Assembly (NCBI RefSeq): GCF_024679245.1
Contig: NC_090172.1
Coordinates: 47,548,676-47,612,675 of the forward strand
Reading direction: 5' to 3'
Source: Pseudorasbora parva
Lineage: Eukaryota; Chordata; Actinopteri; Cypriniformes; Gobionidae
Length of the DNA stretch: 64,000 bases
Shown piece by piece: positions 34,286 to 46,506 of the stretch. Positions within the stretch are counted from its first letter, which is position 1, and the number at the start of each line of letters is the position of its first letter. Under the pieces are notes generated by a model. That model was not told the DNA's origin and did not search any database. It was given only the letters and a program-made list of their open reading frames with translations. The translations under genes and the position numbers were made by a program.

Positions 34286-35233
34286 ATGGATTCAGCGAGT
34301 GCACCAGGATTATCTGAATTCGTGTCTCGATGCGTCACCCGCATGGATCAACAGGAGGAGCAGATGGCCGCGACTGGTCGGGCCATTCAAGCATTGGTAG
34401 CGCAGGTGTCCGGGCTCACCCAACAACTACAACAATCACATGTGCCCGCTGCGCCACCCACGCCGCCTGCTCCCCCCACTCCATCCTCCGGGGAGAGACC
34501 CCGCGAACCACGACTACCCACTCCAGAGCCCTATTCCGGTGAGCCTAATTTTTGCAGACCCTTTCTGACAAAGTGTTCACTGTTCTTCTCACTGCAGCCT
34601 ATCACATTTGAGTCTGAAGCGTCTAAGGTGGCCTTCGTGCTGACATTACTCACTGGACGGGCGGCTCAGTGGGGTACGGCGGCGTGGGAGAACCGATTAC
34701 CATGCTGTTCCTCGTTCCAAGACCTTCAAGAGGAGATGCGGCGAGTGTTCGACCGGGCGGTGAGCGGACGAGAGGCCGCTCGCGTGCTGGCTGATCTTCG
34801 CCAGGGGGCCGGATCCGTCTCGGACTACTCCATCGAATTCCGAACACTCGCTGCCGAATGCAACTGGAACGAGGAGGCGCAGTGGGACATGTTCCTGCAT
34901 GGGTTGGCTGACCGTGTCCAGGCGGAGATTTACGCGCTGGACCTGCCTAAGACCCTAGAGGGACTCATCGACCTGGCCTTACGAGTGGATGCTCGTCTTC
35001 ATCGTGCGGAGTCAAGAGTTCTACGGTCCAGAGTCCAGAGTCGGCAGGAACATCCTCTGGCGATCGGCGGTGACACGGTCAGTCCGGATTGCCATCACGA
35101 ACCCATGCAGGTGGGTGGAGCCCGGCTCTCCCGGGAGGAGAGAGAACACCGGAGGTCCCGGAGGCTGTGCATGTACTGTGGTGGCGACGGTCACTTTCTC
35201 AAGGACTGCCCGGTAAAAGATCGAGCCCGGTAG
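34286..35233 (+). CDS. gag: Chromovirus Gag
   Basis: A 315-residue capsid/nucleocapsid protein. The start ATG lies only 17 bases after the 5' LTR, so the leader is almost entirely the R-U5 part of the LTR. Residues 20-52 are Gln/Glu-rich and could form a coiled coil. A Pro-rich linker (about 53-80) precedes a conserved retrotransposon Gag capsid region (about 85-245, with [13 protein letters not shown] and [13 protein letters not shown]). The single zinc knuckle is C295-x2-C298-x4-H303-x4-C308. The Gag class resembles that of sushi-type elements related to vertebrate PEG10/RTL genes. The stop TAG (35231) is overlapped by the pol frame, shifted by -1. Frame intact. Confidence 0.93.
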   Translation: MDSASAPGLSEFVSRCVTRMDQQEEQMAATGRAIQALVAQVSGLTQQLQQSHVPAAPPTPPAPPTPSSGERPREPRLPTPEPYSGEPNFCRPFLTKCSLFFSLQPITFESEASKVAFVLTLLTGRAAQWGTAAWENRLPCCSSFQDLQEEMRRVFDRAVSGREAARVLADLRQGAGSVSDYSIEFRTLAAECNWNEEAQWDMFLHGLADRVQAEIYALDLPKTLEGLIDLALRVDARLHRAESRVLRSRVQSRQEHPLAIGGDTVSPDCHHEPMQVGGARLSREEREHRRSRRLCMYCGGDGHFLKDCPVKDRAR

Positions 35234-38200
35234 TAAGTAGGAGGCTACTATCGGGCGGGATCTCCAGGAAGAATGCCTCCTCATCTACTCTCCTCCCGGT
35301 GACACTCCAATGGGCAACCCGATCTCATCGCTGTCAAGCACTGTTGGACTCGGGGGCCGAGGGAAGCTTCATTGACACTAAGCTTGCTCACCAGCTGGGG
35401 ATAACACTCACACCTCTCACCAACCCGATCCATGTCAACGCACTCAACGGTCAAGACTTACCCCGCATCACCCACCGCACGGAACCGTTACGCCTCACCA
35501 TATCCGGGAATCACTCCGAGGAGATATCCCTGTTTGCCATGGACTCACCTCAGATTCCGGTGGTGTTGGGTCACCCCTGGCTGGTGAAGCACTGCCCGCA
35601 GGTGGATTGGGGTCGGAGCGCGATCCTGGCATGGAGTAAGGAGTGTTATGCCTCTTGTCTTGTCTCTGCCTGTTCGTCTGTTTCTAGTGTTGTTTTACAG
35701 GAGGAGCCGGTGAATTTGTCTAACGTGCCCGCTGAGTACCTCGATCTGAAGGAAGTGTTCAGTAAGTCCCGAGCTGCCTCTCTACCTCCGCACCGTCCCT
35801 ACGACTGTGCTATAGACTTACTGCCAGGTACGTCTCCGCCTAAAGGCAAGTTATACTCTCTCTCGATTCCTGAGAGGGAGGCCATGGAGAAATACATTTC
35901 TGATTCACTAGCAGCTGGGTTCATTCGTCAATCTTCTTCTCCAGCGGGGGCGGGGTTCTTTTTCGTTGGTAAGAAGGATGGTTCTCTGCGACCTTGTATT
36001 GACTACCGAGGGCTGAACAACATTACGGTAAAGAATACCTATCCTTTGCCGTTAATGTCTTCAGCCTTCGAGAGGTTGCAGGGAGCATCTTTTTTCACGA
36101 AATTGGATTTACGTAATGCTTATCATTTGGTTCGCATAAGAGAGGGGGATGAATGGAAGACTGCGTTTAACACCCCTAGGGGCCATTTTGAATACTTGGT
36201 CATGCCCTTCGGGCTGTCCAACTCCCCTGCCGTTTTCCAAGCACTCGTCAATGACGTGCTGAGAGACATGGTAGATCAGTTCATTTATGTCTACCTGGAC
36301 GACATACTGATATTTTCGTCGTCTCTCCAGGAACACGTTCAGCACGTCAGACGAGTGCTCCAGAGGTTGTTAGTGAATGGGCTTTTTGTCAAGGCGGAGA
36401 AATGCGATTTTCATGCACAGTCTGTTCCTTTCCTAGGTTACATCATCTCATCCGAGGGAATACGCATGGATCCCGAGAAGGTTAAGGCTGTGGTAGAGTG
36501 GCCAAGTCCAGATTCCCGTAAGGCCCTACAGCGGTTTCTGGGGTTCGCCAACTTCTACCGGCGTTTCATTCGCAATTTCAGCCAACTAGCCGCACCTCTG
36601 ACTGCCTTGACCTCTCCCAAGACTACGTTCAGGTGGTCTAATGCTGCCGAGGCGGCATTTTCCAACCTGAAGAGCCGCTTCGTTTCGGCTCCCATCCTGA
36701 TTACCCCTGATCCATCACGTCAGTTCGTGGTAGAGGTCGACGCGTCAGAGGTGGGGATAGGAGCGGTTCTATCCCAACGTTCTTCCTCGGATGACAAGAT
36801 GCACCCATGCGCGTTTCTTTCTCATCGTCTATCGCCGGCCGAACGCAATTATGACATTGGTAACAGAGAGTTGTTGGCAGTTAAGTTCGCGTTGGAAGAA
36901 TGGCGTCACTGGTTAGAAGGGTCAGGGGTGCCTTTTATAGTCTGGACCGATCACAAGAATTTGGAATATATCAGAACTGCTAAAAGGCTTAACTCTAGGC
37001 AGGCTCGGTGGGCTCTATTTTTCGGTCGCTTCGATTTTTCGCTTTCATACCGGCCGGGTTCGAAAAACATCAAGCCCGACGCGTTGTCTCGTGTTTTTGA
37101 CCGTTCCGAACGCCCGTCTACTCCCGAGTGTATTTTACCGGAGAACATCATTGTTTCCACACTCACATGGGAGATCGAGTCGAAGGTCCAAGCGGCCTTA
37201 GAAGGGGTAACGCCTCCGCCCGGTGGGCCACCGAGTCGTTTATTTGTGCCAGAGGGGCTACGTTCAGACGTTATCCGTTGGGGTCATTGTTCTAACGTAG
37301 CATGCCATCCAGGAGCTAATCGTACCAGTTTTTTGGTCAAGCAACGATTCTGGTGGCCAACTATGGCTCGTGACATCCGAGATTTTGTTTTGGCTTGTTC
37401 GGTCTGTGCCACTGGTAAGACTTCCAATTGCCCTCCAGATGTGTTACTCCAACCGCTGTCTGTTCCTTCGAGACCCTGGTCCCACATAGCGCTAGATTTT
37501 GTTACCGCCCTCCCACCCTCCCAGGGTAAGACGGTGGTTTTAACCGTCGTGGACCGGTTCTCGAAGGCAACTCATTTCATTCCCTTGGCCAAATTACCTT
37601 CTGCCAAGGAGACAGCGGTGGCTGTCATAGACCATGTCTTTCGCTTACATGGCCTCCCGATAGATGTGGTCTCTGACAGGGGGCCCCAATTTGTGTCCAA
37701 ATTCTGGCGTGAGTTTTGTAGATTGCTGGGGGCGACGGTTAGTCTGTCTTCGGGTTTCCATCCCCAGAGCAATGGGCAGACCGAGCGAGCCAATCAGGAT
37801 CTTGAGAGAGTGTTACGATGTATGGTTGCCAAGAATCCTTCCTCCTGGAGCCAACAACTCTCTATGGTGGAGTACGCACACAATTCGTTACCAGTGTCAT
37901 CCACGGGCCTCACTCCGTTTGAAGCTAGTATAGGGTACCAGCCACCTATTTTTCCCAGTCTGGAATCCGAAGTCGCGGTCCCCTCCGCTCACGCCTTCGT
38001 CCAGAGGTGCCGCCGCACATGGACCAGAGCCCGCGAGACTCTGCTCCAAGTGGGAGCACGCACCAAGGCTAAGGCCGATCGCCACCGGTCGAAGCCACCT
38101 GTTTACGTCGTAGGCCAAAAAGTGTGGCTTTCTACCAAGAATATTCCGATCCGCGCCGTTAGCAATAAGTTAGCTCCCAAATTTATTGGCCCGTTCACTG

Positions 38201-38553
38201 TCACCAAGATCATTAATCCGGTGGCAGTCCGCCTCAAACTCCCTCCAGTGTACAGGAGGATCCATTCCGTATTCCATGTTTCCAAATTAAAACCAGTGTT
38301 TCATTCACCTATTAATCCGCCGGTCCCGGTTCCTCCACCGCCGCGTCTCGTAGATGGGGAACCAACATATTCGGTTAATCGTATCCTGGACTCGAGACGG
38401 AGGGGACGCGGATTTCAGTATTTGGTGGACTGGGAAGGTTACGGTCCGGAGGAGAGAAGTTGGGTTCCTGCTAGGGACATTCTGGATCACTCTCTTATCG
38501 ATGATTTCAATCGACAGGTAGGTCCTCCTGGGAGCGCCAGGAGGCGCTCTTAG
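35089..38553 (+). CDS. pol: Chromovirus Pol (protease-RT-RNase H-integrase-chromodomain)
   Basis: The open frame is 1154 codons; the part before about 35212 overlaps gag and is probably not translated in this frame. Numbering from 35089: aspartic protease active site DSGA at 87-90; RT catalytic YLDD at 402-405; RNase H first Asp at 551 ([10 protein letters not shown]). The integrase zinc finger has H733, H740, C770 and C773. The integrase D,D(35)E triad is D803, D863 and E899, with SNGQTERAN around the Glu. A chromodomain spans about 1094-1141 ([15 protein letters not shown]), which in chromoviruses targets integration to marked chromatin. Expression is presumably by -1 frameshifting from gag. 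No stop or frameshift breaks it, so the copy looks competent. Confidence 0.95.
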   Translation: MPSRTHAGGWSPALPGGERTPEVPEAVHVLWWRRSLSQGLPGKRSSPVVSRRLLSGGISRKNASSSTLLPVTLQWATRSHRCQALLDSGAEGSFIDTKLAHQLGITLTPLTNPIHVNALNGQDLPRITHRTEPLRLTISGNHSEEISLFAMDSPQIPVVLGHPWLVKHCPQVDWGRSAILAWSKECYASCLVSACSSVSSVVLQEEPVNLSNVPAEYLDLKEVFSKSRAASLPPHRPYDCAIDLLPGTSPPKGKLYSLSIPEREAMEKYISDSLAAGFIRQSSSPAGAGFFFVGKKDGSLRPCIDYRGLNNITVKNTYPLPLMSSAFERLQGASFFTKLDLRNAYHLVRIREGDEWKTAFNTPRGHFEYLVMPFGLSNSPAVFQALVNDVLRDMVDQFIYVYLDDILIFSSSLQEHVQHVRRVLQRLLVNGLFVKAEKCDFHAQSVPFLGYIISSEGIRMDPEKVKAVVEWPSPDSRKALQRFLGFANFYRRFIRNFSQLAAPLTALTSPKTTFRWSNAAEAAFSNLKSRFVSAPILITPDPSRQFVVEVDASEVGIGAVLSQRSSSDDKMHPCAFLSHRLSPAERNYDIGNRELLAVKFALEEWRHWLEGSGVPFIVWTDHKNLEYIRTAKRLNSRQARWALFFGRFDFSLSYRPGSKNIKPDALSRVFDRSERPSTPECILPENIIVSTLTWEIESKVQAALEGVTPPPGGPPSRLFVPEGLRSDVIRWGHCSNVACHPGANRTSFLVKQRFWWPTMARDIRDFVLACSVCATGKTSNCPPDVLLQPLSVPSRPWSHIALDFVTALPPSQGKTVVLTVVDRFSKATHFIPLAKLPSAKETAVAVIDHVFRLHGLPIDVVSDRGPQFVSKFWREFCRLLGATVSLSSGFHPQSNGQTERANQDLERVLRCMVAKNPSSWSQQLSMVEYAHNSLPVSSTGLTPFEASIGYQPPIFPSLESEVAVPSAHAFVQRCRRTWTRARETLLQVGARTKAKADRHRSKPPVYVVGQKVWLSTKNIPIRAVSNKLAPKFIGPFTVTKIINPVAVRLKLPPVYRRIHSVFHVSKLKPVFHSPINPPVPVPPPPRLVDGEPTYSVNRILDSRRRGRGFQYLVDWEGYGPEERSWVPARDILDHSLIDDFNRQVGPPGSARRRS
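35212..35218 (+). promoter_or_regulatory. Candidate gag-pol -1 frameshift site
   Basis: GGTAAAA, 13 bases before the gag stop, would let P- and A-site tRNAs re-pair partly in the pol frame (GGT AAA). It is not a canonical X XXY YYZ heptamer, so this is tentative. Confidence 0.3.
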
Positions 38554-38565
38554 GGGGAGGGGTAC
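38551..38565 (+). promoter_or_regulatory. Polypurine tract
   Basis: AGGGGGAGGGG (38552-38562) lies immediately upstream of the 3' LTR, the usual site for plus-strand priming. Confidence 0.85.
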
Positions 38566-39208
38566 TGTCACGGTTCATGAATTCACCTGTTCGCCCTGCA
38601 CTGTGTTATGTGGTACGTGAGTGTTGGTGTATGTGTGTGGTGATGGGCGTGGCAGCTGATTATTTCCCCGCTGATTACAGCACCAGCTGCCACTTGTTTC
38701 CTGGGTCTACTTATACCCATTGTCTAGCGTCTTGTGTTTGTCAGATCGTTGTTTCCGTTTCCCTGTGTTGGTGTGTGTGGTTGCGTAGGCATTCTCTCTC
38801 TCTCTCCAGCAGGATCGTTGGCGTTGCCTGAGTTTGGACTTAGCCTTTCTGTGTCACGGAGGATCGCTTTGCTTGCTTTCCAGAGGATCGCTCTGCTCTC
38901 CCCTCGAGGATTGTTCCCTGGCAGATCTCTGACCTTCTCTGCCTTCACGGTGGATCTTGCCTTCACCCTCTGCTGAGGGATCATCACACACACACACGGG
39001 ACATCGTCACACACGGGATTTCGTCACTCTTCAGCGGTCATCACTCACGGTTGCACGGACCTGGGATCGGGATTGTCCATCAGGTTCCTGCGCTACCAGT
39101 GCTGTCTTCGTCATCACCCCATCAGACTCTGACACTCTTTACTTCTTGCATTATCCAATAAACGAGTTTGCACTTGCTTTTGAATCCTCTGCCTTTATTC
39201 CCGTGACA
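38566..39208 (+). repeat. Chromovirus 3' LTR
   Basis: Same length as the 5' LTR, with two substitutions seen. Preceded by the purine tract. Confidence 0.97.
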
Positions 39209-39762
39209 ACACAACTACCACTTTCAAGGCCCAGAAAGTTAGTAAAGACATCATTAAAGTAATCCATGGCTCCAGTGGTTTAGCCTCAATTTTATTAAGC
39301 GAATCGAGTGCTTTGTTTGTGCAAAAATAAAATACAAAAATACCACTTTTCTTACAAAATATTAATTTCCAACGCACATTCACAAGAGCACCACAACACA
39401 TACCACACGTGATTTGTGTTGACATGAGAGAGCGGACATTGTTACATGAATTTAAAGTGGTACATTATGTTGAGTTTTTCTTTTTTTCTTTTTTTGCACA
39501 AAGCACTTGCATCGCTTCATAAAATTGAGGTTTAACTACTGAAGTCACATGGATACTTTAATGAGGTCTTTACTACCTTTCTGAGGTTTAAAAGGGATAG
39601 TTGTGTAGACTGTCAACTGAGGTACTGAAAGATCTCACATTTTATCAAAAACATCTTAATTTTTGTTCTGAAGATGAACAAAGGTCTTAAGGGTCTGGAA
39701 TGACATGAGGGGGAGAAATTAATGACAGAATTGTAATTTTTTGGGGGGATCTAACCGTTTAA

Positions 39763-40384
39763 CATGCAGTACACACATTTAAATGTACCAGTATACATTT
39801 AGTCAAGTAAAGCATGTTACCTTTGAAAAAGATTGAAAAAGAAAGATGAAGTCACAACCACCTGACCCTCGAATACTCATCATCTGTGGGGCTCACAGAC
39901 TAACACTACTTTAAATGTTCTGAATAAGAAAATTAACTGGCGAAATGACAAAATGCCTTATTTATACATGCTTTGATTCACATTTTCTGATGTTTTTCGT
40001 CAGCTGATGCTTACCGTACGACATTTTTACTCCTCTGATTTAAAATGTTATGAGAAGGAGTGCTCTCTCTACAACTAGTTTAATTAACTAAATACATAGC
40101 AAAATGAAAGCCTAAACTGCAGTATTCATCCATGTTAAACATTTGATATAATGTCGTTTTTCGTCTATGTTTTTACCTTGTTCGTGTACGTCTCACCTTG
40201 GCGAACCAAGTCAAAAAGCCTCGCGCCTGAAACAAAAATTTGAAAGTTAAACAACGCATTTACGTTACTAACCTAACGTTATGTATGGGGAAACATGTTG
40301 GCGTTGACAACTTTTACATGTAACTTCAACATGTCATGTTAGCACAATATTGTGCCATGATATTGCTTATACTGCTTATTATAC
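39763..40384. other. Non-coding stretch, no gene recognised
   Basis: AT-rich DNA between two repeats. No ORF or RNA gene was seen. Confidence 0.5.
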
Positions 40385-41234
40385 GTGCCCTAGAATGATT
40401 TGAAACAAAATGTTAAATTGTCCTCTGATATCTACAAAGAGGTTATTTGGCTTATTTAAGGGCAAAATTTCTCCAGATACAGTTTTACAGGTCCATTTAC
40501 AACCCTATAAATTGTCCCTAGGATGTAATGCTCTGTTTTTGCCTTATTTGGAAGGATCATGAATAGTAATGTTGAACTCTGCTCTGATTGGCTTATTTCA
40601 GCTGCTCACAGCTCACAGCAGTTCAGTAAATCGGCTTGTGAGTCCTGACCATCCTGACAGAACACAGACAGACTGAATGAAACTTTAAGCAGAATATCTC
40701 AAATGGAGTTTGCTAAAATGCAGCTTACTTGTTTATTGGTGTTTTCAGATCATCCACTTTCTTCAGTTTAAGATGCTGAGCGAAGCTTGCTTGAAATATG
40801 CCGAACAAACGAACGATCCTGAATTAAATTGTTGTGGTATCCGATTATAAACATCAACCGTGACTGTTGACATTTTTTATTAGGTTTATTATTTATTAAG
40901 GGTAGAAAAGTCTCCTGCACAGCCTGGAACATGACATGTGTCCATGAGAGAAGTTTGTTTGTCTGCAGTCCCAGTTACCGTCATTTCCGCCTGACAATGC
41001 ACATGTTTGGACAGATGCAAATGTTGGGGGCGTACATATAAATGATCCCCAATGCTTGCGTCACGGTTGGGTTTATGTTAAGAAGCACTTTTTCCCCTGG
41101 TGTTTTTCATTTACGAGATTTACAAAAGAAGTAGGAGGCAATGATGTTTGAGGCTCACAGTGTGAATGTCCATGTACTGAACTCTTATTATTTTTACTAT
41201 GGCAAGGTTAATTCAATTTTTCATTCTAGGGCAC
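40385..41234. mobile_element. Non-autonomous DNA transposon, copy A
   Basis: The ends GTGCCCTAGAATGA (40385) and TCATTCTAGGGCAC (41221-41234) are perfect 14-base inverted repeats. The 850-base interior is non-coding. A diverged copy in inverted orientation lies at 44031-45111. Confidence 0.8.
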
Positions 41235-41554
41235 CTTTAAATTAAATAAATATAAAAGAGATACTTCTAATGAACTTACCAGGAATTATGAATAATGCCT
41301 CTGATCTTTATTCATGCTGCTCCAGTTAACATTGATTTCAAATTTGAACGAAGTCTGCACAATCCCATAATGCCACAACACAGTGAAACTGTTTGTGAAA
41401 ACGCATAAGCTGCAGTAACAACACCTCCTTCTTGTAAATTAATTACAGTTAATTTAATTACAGCAAACTACAGCAATTTATTACAGTGTACCCTTTCTGT
41501 CAAAATAAAAGGCAATGTCCTCACAACTATGCTCTTTTATAAATAAATGGTAGC

Positions 41555-42275
41555 TGTTAGGGGTTAACAGCTTATGACCCAGGACCAGTAGTGCAGAAAT
41601 GAAGACAGAGTCAGGATTGCAATTAATTAAAAGAGAAATTTACTTAGAATAGTTTGCAGTTTCAAAAGCAGAAGCCAGCTTCAAGTCTCACAAGGAGTTC
41701 GTAGGCCGCGCTCCCTCTCTCACCGTCTCGTTGCCTCGCCCTATCGCGCATACAATTGTCCCAACAGTTATACCGTTTTCAAGGTCTTATCCACGTCATT
41801 CTGATTGGCTCAGATAAAATGCAATGTAAGCAACTTTCAGATAGGAGCACATATCGCCAAACTAGGTAGACAAGTCGTCGCCCCATAACCAGAATTACAT
41901 CACAGTGACCTCATAGGCCACCAAAAAGCGTCTTCAAGTCTGGCGTTTTCTGCAGAAATGTCCTTCTCCAACATTAGGCCTGCACAGATCTGGTACACAC
42001 ACACAAAAACTCCAGAGAATACTGGTTTCCTCCAAGGTTGAGAACATCTTAACTAATTATAAACAAAACATTTCTCCAAAGCATGCTGATAGCATGTGCT
42101 TTCTCGCAGTGAGAGGTGCAGACAATAGTACAGGCAATATTCATCTTGAGTTTAGTGTTTCAGTAAAAGGAAATATAAAAGGAATAAAACATAATAAATT
42201 AACTGAAAGACAAATCCATATTTCATCTCTGGAAGCCGGGCTAAGTGAGCAAACACTGTTACGGCACTCCTGACA
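41555..42275 (-). mobile_element. Possible solo LTR
   Basis: On the minus strand the segment runs TGTCAGGAGTGCC ... CCCCTAACA (721 bases, TG...CA), with a GGTATAACTG motif, a CG-rich leader-like stretch and a TTAATTAATTGCAATCC end resembling a retroviral R-U5. A 10-base direct repeat, TGTTAGGGGT, occurs at 41555-41564 and 42276-42285. It could be the target duplication, in which case one edge shifts by ten bases. No internal region is adjacent. Assignment is tentative. Confidence 0.35.
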
Positions 42276-42514
42276 TGTTAGGGGTGTGTGATACCTCCAA
42301 AATCCAAACACATGACCTTGTTGCCAGTGTTTAGTGGCACATCACACATCTCTAGGCCAGACCCTCAGTCTCTCCTCAGAGACCAAATACACTTTAGAAA
42401 ACAAGAAACTAAAACAAAATCATAACTGGATAGAATCATTATAATAATATAGGATAAATATTGATTAAAGTTTTGATTATGAAGTTAATTAGGATATAAA
42501 TATATACAAGTATA

Positions 42515-42905
42515 TTGAAGCGGCAGTGGATTTCAGAATCCCCCCCCCTTCAGAGGATTTCCTGTCTGGATTTAGACCCGAGACATATAGTACTGAGACT
42601 GTTCCTTATCAGAGTTGCAAATTATTTGCTCTTATCATCCAATTGTGGTTGTATCTCTCTATTAGTGTTACTCAATCTTAATACTGCATTCGATACTATC
42701 GACCACAACATTCAATTGAATAGACTCTCAAATTATTTTTATGACAGTTATCAGTTTGTAGCAGTAAATTAAGAGATGTCACACCGATCTCAAGTTCAGT
42801 ATGGAGTACCGCAAGGCTCGGTGCTAGAGACTGTTGCTTTTCACCCTGTACATGCTACCCTTGGGAGATATCATTAGGAACCATGATGTTAGTTTTCACT
42901 GTTAT
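42515..42905 (+). pseudogene. L2-type LINE reverse transcriptase remnant
   Basis: Broken RT sequence with FLSGFRP near 42560, LVLLNLNTAFDTIDHN near 42660-42710 (the first catalytic Asp region of L2-like RTs) and YGVPQGSVL near 42800. It ends in ACTGTTATGCT where the FHCYADD block begins. Frameshifts lie between the pieces. It has the same strand and gene order as the endonuclease remnant at 30928-31990. Confidence 0.85.
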
Positions 42906-44030
42906 GCTTTGAAAAAAACAACACTTTTTTTTTTTTTTGGTCGCATGACCACCTAGGTAAGATACGTTTTTACACAAAAGTTATTTACATAGACATGATA
43001 AAGAGAGAAAATATACATTTTAAAGTCAATTTAATGACTAAGAATACAAAGCAAATATAAGTTGCTTTCAGCTTTTTGCACTTTTTTTATTTTCTTCTCA
43101 TTTTGTTCCGCAGTTGTTTCTTCTTAATGCTTTACACTGGCCAGTAATGTCCCTGACTCTTGTAAGGGCATTAATTATTCATATTAGTCAACTAATAATA
43201 AACAATACATATTACACAGTTGTTGTCGAAATTATATCAAATCAGACATTGTTTATAGGGCTAGTTCTCAAGGGCTCACAATTGCAGGCTTGTATTCAGG
43301 CCCTGAAACCAATGGAGACAATCTGTTTGGGAGAAAATCAGATCGGATGGATTCCAACAGGATTCTTGGTCCATTGTGCCTGTGACATGTGCAAAGAAAT
43401 ATATATTTATTTATTTGGTAATTGAAAACATGCAAACAGGATATAAGCTTTCAGAATGTGTTTCCCTCTTTAACATCTGCACCAAACGGAGCACAACTAG
43501 TAGTTGTTGAGGGATTGAGGGGAGATGAAAACCAGGGATGCTGTGCGTTCCTCATCTGAGAGAACCCTGGGGGAGAACAGGGTTTCTGATGAACAATGAA
43601 AGCTCCCTGTGAGCTTCAGAAAATCAGCCATTTGTGTGTTTGGTTATACAGTTTAACTTTGACTTGTTATTGAATTAGCCCCCCAAAAACTGTATCATCA
43701 TTTACTCACCCTTATGTAATTCTAAACACATATTTCGTTCTGACAAGTCAAGATATTTTGAATATTGGTTTACCTGGTTATTGTTAACTGTTTTTTTTGT
43801 TTGTTTTTTTTTCATATAATAAAAGTCAGTGGGGTCCAAAATAACATTGGACCAGGGGCAGCTTTAGGCATAGGTTTGTTTGTAGTTTTATTTTAATTTA
43901 AACAATTTTTTTACAAATTGTCCATTGATTAAAAGAAATGAGGCAGGCTGTGTGTTGAGAAGTTTGATGAAGGGCAGTAGAATGAGCCCCGACTTATCAT
44001 AATGCTATAGAAAACTTTGCTCATTTAAAG
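42906..44030. other. Non-coding stretch with a half MITE
   Basis: Positions 43680-43860 resemble one arm of the palindromic TTAA family (CATCATTTACTCACCCTTATG and a poly-T loop). Otherwise nothing is recognised. Confidence 0.45.
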
Positions 44031-45111
44031 GTGCCCTAGAATGAAAAACTGTATTTACCTTGGCATAGTTGAATAATAAGAGTTAAACTGTAAAACTAAC
44101 ATACCATGAGTTTCAAACACCACTGTTTCCTTCTTCACAAAGCTTGAAAAAGACCACTGAAAAACGGGTGAATCCCAACATAACACCGACTGGCAACATT
44201 CGGGATCATTAATATTAATCCCTCCCCAAATTTGCATATAACCAGCAGAGGCCAGGCAGTATTAATGTGGACCTGCACCGAATCAAGAGAAGTTCTGCAG
44301 GTATTGTGAAGATGAGGACAATATAGTGAAAACGGCAGATCATGGATATAAATGATGTTCCAGGCTGTGCAGGGGATGTGAGCACTTTTCATATACTTGC
44401 CATAGAACAGAACTGTCAACAGGTATTGTGGTGTTTATCTATAATAGGATACAGCACCAAATATTTATTTTGCTCTAACTAGAGTCAATTTAGTTAACAA
44501 AAATATGACGACAACTTTCATTGACAACCTTTTTTTTCATGAATAAGACAAGACGAAATGTAGTTTTAAAAAAACTTGAACAAAAAGCACTCTTTGGTTT
44601 TGCTCTTTGCGGTTGCCAGATTTCAGTAAGTAAAATCCCCCAATCAGAGCTTTTCTGTTAAAAGAACACATATTCTATCTGGTATTTTACTTTAACGTGC
44701 AATCTGGCAACCATGTGCACACTCGCTCTCTCGCATGTGAGCAAATGATCCGAAAACCCTAATTAACAAGTAAGCTGCATTTCAGTATCTACATTTGAGA
44801 TTTTCTGCTTAAAGTCTCATTCAGTCGATCTGTGCATGTTCTGTCACGACTCACGAGCCGCTTGTGTTGTTTGCGATTGTGTTAGCTGAATAGCTGCACA
44901 GCTGCACTTGTGTGAGCTACAGAAATCAGAAAGCCAATCAGATCAGAGCTCAATTCATGATCCTTCCAAATAAGGCTAAAACAGACCGTTTCATTCTCGG
45001 GATAATTTCTAGTGTTGTAAATGGACCTGTAAAACCATTTCTAGACCATTTTTGCCCTTAAATATGCCACATACCCTCTATGTAGATATCAGAGAACAAT
45101 TTAAAATATTG
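44031..45111. mobile_element. Non-autonomous DNA transposon, copy B (inverted to copy A)
   Basis: Starts GTGCCCTAGAATGAAAAACTG, the same end that terminates copy A on the opposite strand. Its far part (44930-45110, ATTCATGATCCTTCCAAATAAGGC and ATGGACCTGTAAAACC) matches the beginning of copy A in inverted orientation. The final GGGCAC terminus is missing. An unrelated AT-rich patch (about 44470-44590) may be nested inside. Confidence 0.7.
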
Positions 45112-46506
45112 TGTCAACTCATTATTGGACACCTTCAAGAATGTGTATGGATGGAGAAAGAACATAATGTAAGTGTTTAAAATGCATAGTTCAGTTGAAA
45201 CTGAAACCCTCTTTGGCTTGCTATTAAAGGGATACTTCACCGCTTTTTCATATTAAACTATGTTATTCCCTAAACTAAAACAAGTTGATTCAGTCTTAGT
45301 GCGTGCACTTAATCTCTCAGACGCGTGATGACGATCTGATAGCATTTAGCTTAGCCCACTAAGCCCAGTTCATTCACTATGGTACCAAACAGAGATCACA
45401 TTAGAAGTGACCAAACACCTCCACGTTTTCCCTTTAAATACAGTTACAGATTACAGTTACAGATACAGATTTAAATACAGTTACACGAATAGTTGAAAGA
45501 TCAAGTATGGTGACATAAAATAAAACGTGGTGCTTTTCTAAGCGGATTAAAAAGGAGAACTATAATGTATGGTGGATAGCAATTCTGAGAGTACTTCGAC
45601 TCGGCGCAGTAAAAAGTTCCGCAAAAGCCTCCCTCGCATCTCCCCCTCCCCCCTATTGACAGAAATGAGTAGCAATACCTCAATACCTTGTGATATGTGC
45701 ATTAAAGCTGCAATACCCCCCACCATTATAAATTATGTTTATATTTTGCAAATTATGTTACTTTGCTCCTTGCATATTTTTACAGCAAGTGAAAATTGCA
45801 GTGAATGTAGCTAAAAGCAGGTTAAATATTCTCACAAAATTGTATTACATTGGTTGTTGTACATATTGCAGCAGTTCTTGATGCTAAAAGTGTAATGCTC
45901 TGTCGTGTTAAAATTTTAAAAATATAAAAAAATATGCTTTTTCATTGAACATGCAAGTGCACTGCTCTATCAGGTCAGCTACTAAGAAAGTTTACTATGT
46001 CAGAAGGGCCATACGGAGCTGGTTATGCGACGCAAATCTAACAATGTATTAGTTCAATGTTTGATTAATGTTCAATGTATCATGCTATGGTAATAGTGTT
46101 TTGAGGTCATAATATACTATTGCGCAAAGGAACCGCACAAAAGTGAATTTTATGTACATTTTAAATTTTTTGCAAACATTTAGGTAGAGGTGTGTTTTTC
46201 CAATGAGCCTGTTTCATGGAACGGTCTTCAATTAAAGCACTACATACTCTCCGTTTGTGTGGATATGAGCTCACGCTGGCATCAGCATGTGTTCTGCCAT
46301 TTCTCAGTTAACAAGTTACCATGACTATTTTTCTTCTGCTGTCCTAGATTGAACTCAGTGAGCGAACAACACTAAGGTGAGAAATGCCGTTTTCAAAAGG
46401 ATAGGAGGATGCATGTGTTTTTGTTGCGAGCACTGCACATAATTCAGCGAGTTAGTTTTCATGGGTTTTCTCAAGTCTAACAAGATAAAAAAATCATCAG
46501 TGCTGC
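45112..46506. other. Non-coding stretch, no gene recognised
   Basis: Includes a short TTACAGATACAG-type local duplication near 45435-45485. No gene was seen. Confidence 0.45.

Larger units (their letters stand above)
33626..39208 (+). mobile_element. Ty3/gypsy chromovirus, intact, very young
   Basis: A 5583-base LTR retrotransposon with 643-base LTRs differing at only two positions seen by eye (33929 C vs 38869 T; 34074 T vs 39014 C). A 5-base target duplication ACACA flanks it (33621-33625 and 39209-39213). Gag and pol frames are open. Pol order is protease, RT, RNase H, integrase, chromodomain, which places it among the chromoviruses. The absence of a tRNA-type PBS and the presence of a self-primer match fit the Tf1/sushi group. 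There is no envelope gene. The high GC content contrasts with the AT-rich flanks. Confidence 0.97.
33464..39762. mobile_element. Second palindromic TTAA element, split by the chromovirus
   Basis: Segments 33464-33625 and 39209-39762 form one about 710-base inverted-repeat element once the LTR retrotransposon is removed. The left end GGTTAGTTCACTC and the right end GATCTAACC are inverted relatives next to TTAA. The internal TTCATCTTCAGAACA block at 33545 recurs inverted near 39670, and ACCACTTTCAAGGCCCAGAAAG at 39217 recurs inverted (diverged) near 39570. Non-coding. Confidence 0.8.
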
